From: a virus
DNA: 64,000 nucleotides
Direction: 5' to 3' (one strand)
IMG/VR virus record: IMGVR_UViG_3300031957_001682
Location: 1-64,000 of that record
Numbering within the stretch: the stretch's first letter is position 1; each line of letters starts with the position of its first letter. The notes under the pieces are model-generated. The model did not search any database. It saw nothing but the letters and a program-made list of their open reading frames with translations, and was not told the origin of the DNA. Of this stretch, positions 51,395 to 58,391 are shown in pieces. The position numbers and the translations under genes were made by a program.

Positions 51395-53182
51395 TTATGC
51401 ACCTTTGAAATTTCTTGCATTCAAAAGAGCATTGCTATTCTGTTGCCCAATAGAGGGTTGTGGACCTCTTTGTTGCACACTTGTTATTGGAGAGCCACTA
51501 CCAGCCGATGTACGGCGTTGTGGAGCGGCTGGTCCTCGATTACGGATTCCCATACCTTGACCGCCGGGTTGTGGTGGCGGCATCGGCATACCACCCATTG
51601 GCATACCCGGAGGCATACCTCGCATCATTGGTGCGCCACCCATTGGCATACCCATTGGCATACCCGGTGGTGGCATTCCTCCACCCGGCATAGGTGGTGG
51701 CATTCCTCCACCCGGAGGTGCGCCACCCGGAGGTGCGCCACCCGGAGGTGCGGCAGGTTGTGGTGGAGGCTTACGATACACAAACCGAATATCGCTACTC
51801 GACTCTCCATCAACCAAGTCGGCTACAAAGCCAAGTTGAGTCATTCGCTGTGCTACATTGAGTTCTTGCTCATCACGGCGTAGTCGAGTAATTTCATCTT
51901 CTTCTTCGTTTGGATAAAGAGTGAGTTTCCAATCATGAACCCCCATTTCTTTCAGCATCTTAGGGAATAAAACATCAGTGTAAATTTTTTGTCCAAATTC
52001 AACAGCACGATTTGTGACAAGAATTTGCATACCTTCATTACTCAAGCCACCCGACTTACCGCTATCAACCATGAATACACTTGAAACACCAAAGTAAGCC
52101 GCAATACGATTACGAATTTCATCCCGAACTGCAATGTACTGCATTTCTTCAAGAGTGTCCATAAATTTAATCCAATTCACACCACCACGGCCAGTTTGAC
52201 TTTCAATACCGACCTTTGGAATATAATGCGGGTCACGCTCCATTTTTTCATCAACAGACTTCCAAAATGATTTCATTGACTCAAGGTTATCAGTCGTGAC
52301 TGAAATAATACCCTTTGGCATTCTTCGCTTTTGATAAGCAGTGTACATGTAGTTATCCATCGCTGTAAGTGTCATTGCTTGTCGCCACATTGTATTAACT
52401 GGTGAACGACCGTACAATTTAGATGGATTGTATTTACTCAAGTGAAGAACTTCACCTTCAATGAAATACTGTGTTTTACCACTACCAGCCATATTGACAT
52501 AGTGAACATCATGTAAGTCCATTCCGCATGTTTCACAGGTATCACTTTCGCTGTGTGTTTTTACTTGGTCCCTGTGTATTCTGCAAACTTTGTATCGCCC
52601 ACCACGGACACCACGCTTATCAGCAACAATACGCATAAAGATGGGGTCACCCCGAATCATTTCTTTAACACGGAAAAATGCAACTTCTTTTGATTCCGGG
52701 TCAATGTAGTATTCTTTTACCAAAATTAAGAATGCATCATCAACAATGTTTAGGTCGTTTTCAACTTCATTAAGAATGTGAATGAATGCTTGGTCCATGC
52801 TATTGTTTTGATTTAACAACCATTTGACATAGGTAATTTCATCATGGTCGGGGTCACGCACCGGACCCTCGCAAACATTACAAACTTGAACTTCGTGTTG
52901 GTATTCTTCACCACAGTCAGTGCATTTTTTATGAAAACGCTTTTCAAAATAGTGTCCTCTTCGGAACATTTCTTGTCGAATTTTTGAAAGAACCGTTCTT
53001 AAAATCAAACACTCGGTACTTACTGCATAAAGCGCAGGTATGGTAATACCCTGTGCCATGACTGGTTCTTGAATACCACTTGTCCAAAGTGGCATGGTTG
53101 GAGTTGGAGATTGCTTACGCTTGAATGGTTTTCCAAGCGCACCCAAAAATCGGCTTATTCTGCTATCGTCATCTGCCATCAA
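51395..53182 (-). CDS. Portal protein with zinc ribbons and Pro/Gly/Met-rich tail
   Basis: Forms the DNA entry ring. The portal core is visible in residues 110-480: VKWLLNQNNSMDQAFIHIL, DDAFLILVKEYYIDP, VLHLSKYNPSKLYGRSPVNTMW, MPKGIISVTTDNLESMKSFW, and DEIRNRIAAYFGVSSVFMVD. Two metal-binding inserts are unusual: Cys87, Cys90, Cys101 and Cys104, and Cys200, Cys216 and Cys219. The C-terminal 110 residues are low-complexity, with repeated PPGGAPPGGA and GMPMGMPMGG units. The start is ATGATGG at 53182, overlapping the preceding stop. It is unusual for a portal to carry zinc ribbons. Confidence 0.85.
   Translation of the reverse strand: MMADDDSRISRFLGALGKPFKRKQSPTPTMPLWTSGIQEPVMAQGITIPALYAVSTECLILRTVLSKIRQEMFRRGHYFEKRFHKKCTDCGEEYQHEVQVCNVCEGPVRDPDHDEITYVKWLLNQNNSMDQAFIHILNEVENDLNIVDDAFLILVKEYYIDPESKEVAFFRVKEMIRGDPIFMRIVADKRGVRGGRYKVCRIHRDQVKTHSESDTCETCGMDLHDVHYVNMAGSGKTQYFIEGEVLHLSKYNPSKLYGRSPVNTMWRQAMTLTAMDNYMYTAYQKRRMPKGIISVTTDNLESMKSFWKSVDEKMERDPHYIPKVGIESQTGRGGVNWIKFMDTLEEMQYIAVRDEIRNRIAAYFGVSSVFMVDSGKSGGLSNEGMQILVTNRAVEFGQKIYTDVLFPKMLKEMGVHDWKLTLYPNEEEDEITRLRRDEQELNVAQRMTQLGFVADLVDGESSSDIRFVYRKPPPQPAAPPGGAPPGGAPPGGGMPPPMPGGGMPPPGMPMGMPMGGAPMMRGMPPGMPMGGMPMPPPQPGGQGMGIRNRGPAAPQRRTSAGSGSPITSVQQRGPQPSIGQQNSNALLNARNFKGA
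51560..51765 (-). repeat. Short repeats coding Pro/Gly/Met tail of portal
   Basis: Tandem 15-base units CGCCACCCGGAGGTG (three copies near 51720-51755) and CATTGGCATACC-like units around 51590-51670 code the low-complexity tail. These look like replication-slippage repeats. Confidence 0.75.
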
Positions 53183-54477
53183 AGTCCCTCCGCATATCCA
53201 CCTATGGTATCAGCATCCAAGCCCCACTTAGTCAAGAGGTTGTCGGCCTTCTTTTTATCATCTTTCCAATTACTGAAAGTGACAAGTTTTTGTAATTCGT
53301 TTTTTCTCATTTTATCTTTAGAGTCAATAAAAGTCAAAACAGCCTTTGCTTGCAATGATTTCATTTTCAAGTGAGGTAAGATTCCTTTGAGTAATTGTCG
53401 TAAATCATCCTTTGATTGAAAAACCAATCTGTGAAGACTCCGATTACTGTTTTTATGAATTTTTTGATTCAAAACTAAGCGACCACAACCAAGGGCTTTG
53501 TGTAAGTTTTCACAGTGGTCTTTACCCCTTTCTCCTGTAGCAACAAATGTTGCTCTTGGCTCACCTCTTTCGCTAATAAAAATACTTCCATCAGCATCAA
53601 GAAAACCAGCCGCATACGCCCAAATATCCTTGATAATTAAACCATCAGTGCCCATTTTTAAAAATTGTCCACGAGTCGGTGAACGATAAATGTCGAGTTC
53701 TTCGCCGTACATTTTGATAAGCATACCAAGTTTACTGGGAGTAATGGACTTGTTTAAGACACCAACACCACGACGCACAATCTCACGGCTACTTAATTCA
53801 CCGCTTTTTTCTAATTGCGTCGAAGCAAACTCTAAAGTTGTTTTATCGTCTTTTGAAATAGAATCAATTTGATGCAAAGTTTTTCTCCACATCTTTTGAG
53901 CATCTTTACGCATTTGCATTGCGTCAACCCAATTTTCTTGTTCATCAGTACCCCAATCATCAAGTTCGTTTAGCATTGAAAGTACAGAAGTAGCCTTCAA
54001 AAACATTTGACATGCTTGTTGTAAACCGGTACTTCTTGACTCACCAAACTTTCGCAGTGATTTTAGTGAGCGGTCATTTATTCCCATGTATCGTATGGTG
54101 TCTTGCAAACCGTCACTCCAAGTTAAATTATTGATTGTTGCTTCAACTTCCATTGCTTTAATAGTTCTCACATCATCAATAATAGCATCAATCATATCTC
54201 GATTACTTTTGTCGTTTCTACGCATTTTTCGACACATACGAATAATTGAGTCGGCATCTTTACCGTATGTAGCCTCAAGCCACCCATCACCATTTTTTGG
54301 AAAACCGTATGATTTTATGTCTTCTTTGATAAACAAAGACGACTCCTTGACTACAGGGATTTGTTTATTGTAAAAATGTGGATGTTGTGCTAATGTGTTA
54401 AACACGCTTTTGGTGAAATCATCGCCATTAATTTGTGGAGTATCATACTCATCACCGACAATTGCACTACCCCACAT
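53179..54477 (-). CDS. Head-cluster protein fused to a LAGLIDADG homing endonuclease-like domain
   Basis: 432 residues. The first 270 residues are helical and unrecognised (LRKFGESRSTGLQQACQMFL, VDAMQMRKDAQKMWRKTLHQI). From about 283 a LAGLIDADG domain begins: AYAAGFLDADGSIFIS at 288-302 is the core helix with the catalytic-type acids. It is followed by a beta part (RATFVATGERGKDH, CGRLVLNQ) and helices. Only one LAGLIDADG motif was seen, so a dimer would be needed for cutting. It is not an intein: no splice-junction residues or flanking extein were seen. It is placed between the ParB-like gene and the portal, with an ATGA overlap to the portal gene. Confidence 0.7.
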   Translation of the reverse strand: MWGSAIVGDEYDTPQINGDDFTKSVFNTLAQHPHFYNKQIPVVKESSLFIKEDIKSYGFPKNGDGWLEATYGKDADSIIRMCRKMRRNDKSNRDMIDAIIDDVRTIKAMEVEATINNLTWSDGLQDTIRYMGINDRSLKSLRKFGESRSTGLQQACQMFLKATSVLSMLNELDDWGTDEQENWVDAMQMRKDAQKMWRKTLHQIDSISKDDKTTLEFASTQLEKSGELSSREIVRRGVGVLNKSITPSKLGMLIKMYGEELDIYRSPTRGQFLKMGTDGLIIKDIWAYAAGFLDADGSIFISERGEPRATFVATGERGKDHCENLHKALGCGRLVLNQKIHKNSNRSLHRLVFQSKDDLRQLLKGILPHLKMKSLQAKAVLTFIDSKDKMRKNELQKLVTFSNWKDDKKKADNLLTKWGLDADTIGGYAEGL

Positions 54478-54502
54478 ATTGGCTACCTCATTGTCCTATC
54501 AT

Positions 54503-55237
54503 TTAGAGATTCCTATGATGTTGAAACACAGGAATTTTAGTATCTCCATGACCCATTTGACGAAGGGCTTCCATACGATGACCACCTTCTTGCATTCCAG
54601 TGTAATTATTATTGTTAAAACTTAACTCCGGCATACCTATTGGCATCCCTGCTTTTATTCCCTCTATGATTCGAGCGATGTTTTCACGGCTTCCTCCTTG
54701 TGAGGTAAACTGGCGACCATCCCATCTGTATTCAGCATCTCTTCCCCCTACGGGTGGTTCATTGTGTTCTTCTGCACCTTGTCCTACAATGTCAAAATAA
54801 TCATTCGGTGTCATTTGAGTAATTTTATCATTTTTACCATAAGCATAAGGTTGACCACCAATCACGGGTTCGGAGAAATCCATATTGTAAGCCATTCGTA
54901 CACCCGGTATATCAGTATCAACAATAGGTGCTTTGACTAAGACGCTCTTGACAATTGTAGGTTTACCGCCTACGCCTTGTTTTTTTGCACGCTTGCGTTT
55001 GGTAGCGGCTTGCTTTTGACCCTCGGACATTGAGCCGCTGGTCTTAGGTGTTTTACTTGATACTTTGACGGAAGGACGACACTTTGGATAACCCTTGCTT
55101 GATTTACTTGCTTTAGAACGCCCACATGGTGGGTGCTTGCCGTCTTTGTCTTTGCGTGACACATCAACCCACTTTTCTTTGAACCAACGGTTCAAATCCT
55201 TAACGATGAGAACATCGTAGCAGGTACATCGAGTCAT
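54503..55237 (-). CDS. DUF5872-like basic domain fused to ParB/sulfiredoxin-like domain
   Basis: 244 residues. The first 85 (LNRWFKEKWVDVSRKDKDGKH, CGRSKASKSSKGYPKC, SMSEGQKQAATKRKRAKKQ) match a short conserved basic phage-protein family (DUF5872 as I recall). Residues about 160-240 contain YFDIVGQGAEEHNEPPVGGRD and NYTGMQEGGHRMEALRQMGHG with KIPVFQ, the pattern of ParB-like nuclease/Srx-fold domains (GxHRxxAxxxxG...IPV). It starts at ATG 55237 right after the stop of a 54-residue Cys-rich gene. A packaged virion protein or nuclease is possible; neither is proved. Confidence 0.6.
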   Translation of the reverse strand: MTRCTCYDVLIVKDLNRWFKEKWVDVSRKDKDGKHPPCGRSKASKSSKGYPKCRPSVKVSSKTPKTSGSMSEGQKQAATKRKRAKKQGVGGKPTIVKSVLVKAPIVDTDIPGVRMAYNMDFSEPVIGGQPYAYGKNDKITQMTPNDYFDIVGQGAEEHNEPPVGGRDAEYRWDGRQFTSQGGSRENIARIIEGIKAGMPIGMPELSFNNNNYTGMQEGGHRMEALRQMGHGDTKIPVFQHHRNL

Positions 55238-55402
55238 TCAAAGTACACCGACCATTTTCTTAATGTCTTTTTGCTTGTCAATAAGAGCGTAACAGGGACA
55301 CTTCGGAGAAGAAGCAGAACACTGCATAACACCTTTAATCATGCAAACACATGGTGTTTTTTCGGTTCCACCACAGCAACAAGATTTTCTTTTAAGTTTC
55401 AT
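55238..55402 (-). CDS. Small Cys-rich protein (54 residues)
   Basis: Minus-strand ATG at 55402 to TGA at 55238. It overlaps the stop of the upstream 63-residue gene (ATGA) and abuts the next start. It has Lys/Arg-rich residues 1-7, then CCCGGTEKTPCVC, QCSAS and KCPCYAL: eight Cys in 54 residues, likely zinc-binding. The family is not recognised. Tight coupling on both sides supports that it is a real gene. Confidence 0.55.
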   Translation of the reverse strand: MKLKRKSCCCGGTEKTPCVCMIKGVMQCSASSPKCPCYALIDKQKDIKKMVGVL

Positions 55403-55590
55403 TTTTTCTTCCCCTTCTTCTTACCTTTGAACTTACCTTTGCAATATTGAACAGCCCATCCATTTGCATAGGCTGATGGGTAAACATCGAACTTGCGCTT
55501 TGCCGCCGCTTTACCAGCGGGACACAGTTTCTTTTCTAATGCATCCCACGCTGTTGTCATTCCGACACAGTGACCGCAATAGCAACTCAT
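55399..55590 (-). CDS. Small basic protein with AW-x2-L motif
   Basis: 63 residues from ATG 55590, which lies 1 base after the previous stop (an in-frame upstream start would be inside that gene). The first residues hold CYCGHC, a metal-binding pair, then MTTAWDALEKKL, a form of the operon motif. Residues 25-55 (CPAGKAAAKRKFDVYPSAYANGWAVQYCKG) match a basic phage/virus family seen in many tailed viruses (AAKRKFDVYPSAYAN). It ends with KGKKKGKKK, so nucleic-acid binding is likely. Confidence 0.65.
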   Translation of the reverse strand: MSCYCGHCVGMTTAWDALEKKLCPAGKAAAKRKFDVYPSAYANGWAVQYCKGKFKGKKKGKKK

Positions 55591-55591
55591 A

Positions 55592-56068
55592 TCAATCACT
55601 TCTTTGCGTAAAAGGATTTGGTGGGTCACTAAAATCTAAGACTCTTTCTTTAGCATGTTGCGGAGGGGGTGCTTGTGGCATCGTACTTCGAGTCATCTGT
55701 CTTTGTTGAGCGAAAGATGCTGGATTGATTGTACCGCCGGGCGTTGAAGGTGTGGTAGGTACATCATCACCAAGTTCCGGTGATTTAGTTTCATTCTTTT
55801 CTGCATTAGGGTCATTTACATTTCCCATTTGCATACGGGCTTGTTGATGTTCTTCTCTCCCTGCTCGCATTCGTGCAATAGGAGTTGAAAATGGTTTACC
55901 TGTTTTATCAGTTTCTTTCATCTTCAAAAATTTCCAAGCGTCACCCATTGGGATTGCTTTCTTTTTGCTGTCCGGGTCTGCTGTTTTTTCCGGCGACTTA
56001 GGCGGCTTACCACCAAGTGCAATTACAACAACCATGCCTTTCTTTTTCTTTTTATCGTCTTCTTTCAT
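55592..56068 (-). CDS. Virion-operon protein with AW-x2-LK motif
   Basis: 158 residues from ATG 56068, which overlaps the large-terminase stop (ATGA). It starts with a Lys-rich run and a short hydrophobic stretch (GMVVVIALGG). Residues 40-49 are PMGDAWKFLK, the clearest form of the operon motif. The rest is polar, Pro/Gln-rich and probably disordered (GTINPASFAQQRQM). No enzyme fold was seen. Placement just after the terminase suggests a packaging- or portal-side partner. Confidence 0.6.
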   Translation of the reverse strand: MKEDDKKKKKGMVVVIALGGKPPKSPEKTADPDSKKKAIPMGDAWKFLKMKETDKTGKPFSTPIARMRAGREEHQQARMQMGNVNDPNAEKNETKSPELGDDVPTTPSTPGGTINPASFAQQRQMTRSTMPQAPPPQHAKERVLDFSDPPNPFTQRSD

Positions 56069-57555
56069 GGTACTAACCATCCGTCGCCAGTTCCTTTATT
56101 TCGATGTGGCATACCACCGATGTACTCATCGAGTCCCGGTAGTATGTCATCGAGTAGTTGCACTGAACCTTTGAACTCTTTTGTTCCCCAGTTCGCTAAA
56201 GCAAGTGCCATTGCCAAGTCATCGTGAGTACCGACCGATTCAAGTCGCCCATTCTTTTGCATACCGAATCGGTTCAATTCTTCTTCTAATTTGTGAGTGA
56301 ATGTACGACTTCGCTCATCACCATACGGCAATTGAATGTGTCCTTGTTCAAAAGCCATAAGCAAAGACATGAACATACTTTCTTTGCGCTGGCGTGTTGT
56401 CATAAAAGTACGAATAGGAATATCGTTTCTCATGTCTTGAAGTTCAGCGGCAAACATTCGCTGGAAGTTGTTTCCTTCAAGTTCAATCAAATCCGGCTGG
56501 AAGCGATTGTTAAGAGTGAGAATGTGTTTTTTCTGTGCTAATCCACCAAGTCCTTTTTCGTGAACGATACCGACAATTTGCTTTATGTTTTCACCGGGTG
56601 GTGTACGAAGCACAAGCATGGCTGTGTAGTCAGCGTTCTTATCCGAAGCAATCGCTGTGTCCCATCCAATGAAGTGCTGTCCGAACACACCAGCGGGATT
56701 ACCTTCTTCGTCGTATTCGGTATCAGCCCTGTCAAGTAATACCAGTTCATTGTTGCGAGCCTCATTTAGAATTGTAGCAGGGAACATACTCGCAACATCG
56801 TGAATAGGTTCACACAAATACTCACGGCTGAATTGGATAGCGGGCATGGACATACGCCGTTGCTCAAGTGCCTCAAGATTCCACCGTTCCGGCCAAAGCG
56901 CATTACCTTCCCCATCAATAGCAGGGTATGTTTCGACACGGAATGTTTCTTTTTGCTCAAGTTCTGCGTACAAATCGTTGTACGAAAACGGTGTACCGAC
57001 CATCATCAAACGAGAAGAGTGGTGCAGAACAGGCAAAAGAACACCATAGAACCAGTCAGCGGCACGCTGTAGTTCTCCACCTGTAGTACCCCAAAGAATA
57101 TCGTCGCAAACGACCACATCGGGGTGGAAACCACGGGTAGCACCACCAACGGACTTAGCCATCAATCGGCTACCGTTAGTGAACTCAAAGTACGACTTAG
57201 CCCACGGTCGGCCACCTTCGGGCTTGAGGTGTCGAAGAATATCGGATGATTCAATGTTGTTGCGAATAAATCGCATGTGTTCAAGCGTCTGTTCAAGAGA
57301 GTGAGAAAAAATCATGATGTGTGTACCGGGTTTGAAAGCGGCAATCCAAAGAGCATAGGCCATGAACAAAGTGGATTTACCGTGGTCACGACTCGCTTTA
57401 ACACAGTAGTATCGGTGTTCGTTCAATCCTGTTTCCCAAGACTCGTGGTGATGACTGTAATGAAAGCCCAAAATTTCTGTAAAGAAATACTTGAATGACT
57501 TGGCCGACATTTTGCTATCCATCTCGTGGATAAACGCATTCATGTCCTCTCCCAT
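56065..57555 (-). CDS. Terminase large subunit (DNA packaging ATPase and nuclease)
   Basis: Drives DNA into the capsid and cuts it. From ATG 57555 (496 residues), the ATPase shows Walker A ASRDHGKST (54-62), a motif at GATRGFHPDVVVCDDIL with Asp151-Asp152 as Walker B, and the coupling motif MMVGTPFSYNDL. The RNase H-like nuclease shows GWDTAI (Asp299), LIELEG (Glu360) and THDDLAMA (Asp445, Asp446). Length and order are standard for large terminases. A longer frame starting at 57606 overlaps the upstream gene and is less likely. The small terminase is probably the protein at 62.3-62.9 kb. Confidence 0.95.
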   Translation of the reverse strand: MGEDMNAFIHEMDSKMSAKSFKYFFTEILGFHYSHHHESWETGLNEHRYYCVKASRDHGKSTLFMAYALWIAAFKPGTHIMIFSHSLEQTLEHMRFIRNNIESSDILRHLKPEGGRPWAKSYFEFTNGSRLMAKSVGGATRGFHPDVVVCDDILWGTTGGELQRAADWFYGVLLPVLHHSSRLMMVGTPFSYNDLYAELEQKETFRVETYPAIDGEGNALWPERWNLEALEQRRMSMPAIQFSREYLCEPIHDVASMFPATILNEARNNELVLLDRADTEYDEEGNPAGVFGQHFIGWDTAIASDKNADYTAMLVLRTPPGENIKQIVGIVHEKGLGGLAQKKHILTLNNRFQPDLIELEGNNFQRMFAAELQDMRNDIPIRTFMTTRQRKESMFMSLLMAFEQGHIQLPYGDERSRTFTHKLEEELNRFGMQKNGRLESVGTHDDLAMALALANWGTKEFKGSVQLLDDILPGLDEYIGGMPHRNKGTGDGWLVP

Positions 57556-57559
57556 TGTA

Positions 57560-58390
57560 TCACCGTGTCTTAATATACATGAAAGCGGCGAGTTCACCAA
57601 TTTCATTTGGTGTCATTTTGTAAAGATTATCGGGTCCGAGTAAGTCGAATAACATTCCATTAAACGCTTTGGTGGGCATCAATACAGGTCTTGGTTGTCC
57701 GGTCACGGGGTCTATGGATGCTTGATACTGCGCCATCCCCGATGGATTCATTTGTTGTTGAACGGTACTTGCCATATTTGACTGATTCAATACATTGGGA
57801 GGTAGTGGTGGATTCATTTGTTGTTCAACGGTACTTGCCATATCTTGCTGATTCAATACATTGGGAGGTAATGGCACAGCAGGTGCGGCAGTTGCGGCAG
57901 GTTGGGGTAATGCAGGTATGGGTGCGGCAGGTGCAGATGCTACAGGTGCAGGTACGGATGGTGAAGTTGATACATTTACAAGACCAGTGGATGAAGGTAA
58001 TGGTACTCCACCTTCATTTGCCGCCATACCCGGAGCGGGTAATGGGATAGAATTGGGTTTAACCCCGACATGAGAATTTCCTTCAATTTGTCTTGCTGTG
58101 AATGCCCCTGTTGGGTCAAGTCCTTGATAGGTGTACCCTGCTCCAAGTGGAGCGGCTATGTTGCCACCTTGCATTGCATCAGCGGTGCTTAAAGCAGTAG
58201 CCCCTAAAGCCGCACCTTTACCAGCAAGTCCAGCAAGTCCAACCAATCGACCTGTTCTGCTAACTTTGGAACCGGGTTTTGTACCACGACCACGAACCGC
58301 ATTGAACAAATCCATTGCCGAAGGACTACCTTGACCCACTGTTTGAAATTGAGTCACATCTGCTTTTACCAAAACTTTGTTGCTCACCAT
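57560..58390 (-). CDS. Pro/Ala-rich virion-operon protein with tandem repeat
   Basis: 276 residues. After a basic and Gly/Ala-rich N-terminal half (TGRLVGLAGLAGKGAALGATALS), residues 140-230 are Pro/Ala/Val-rich, with a tandem unit LPPNVLNQ plus MASTV plus QQMNP present twice. The end (LYKMTPNEIGELAAFMYI) looks like a small helix pair. No recognised family. The stop lies 4 bases from the terminase start. It may be a minor capsid or scaffolding-type protein; this is inference from position only. Confidence 0.5.
   Translation of the reverse strand: MVSNKVLVKADVTQFQTVGQGSPSAMDLFNAVRGRGTKPGSKVSRTGRLVGLAGLAGKGAALGATALSTADAMQGGNIAAPLGAGYTYQGLDPTGAFTARQIEGNSHVGVKPNSIPLPAPGMAANEGGVPLPSSTGLVNVSTSPSVPAPVASAPAAPIPALPQPAATAAPAVPLPPNVLNQQDMASTVEQQMNPPLPPNVLNQSNMASTVQQQMNPSGMAQYQASIDPVTGQPRPVLMPTKAFNGMLFDLLGPDNLYKMTPNEIGELAAFMYIKTR
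57744..57875 (-). repeat. 66-base tandem duplication
   Basis: Two adjacent copies of 66 bases (57744-57809 and 57810-57875) encode LPPNVLNQ...MASTV...QQMNP twice with a few changes (WSN/WQD-type differences). The copies are nearly identical, so the duplication is recent. Confidence 0.75.
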
Positions 58391-58391
58391 A

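Noticed and set aside
53179-54477. Intein in the LAGLIDADG protein
   Set aside because: No Cys/Ser start junction, no C-terminal HN-Cys/Ser/Thr junction and no downstream extein was seen; the LAGLIDADG part is at the C-terminus.
57744-57875. CRISPR-like or attachment-site repeat
   Set aside because: Two adjacent 66-base copies in frame in one coding gene with no spacers; this is a protein tandem repeat.
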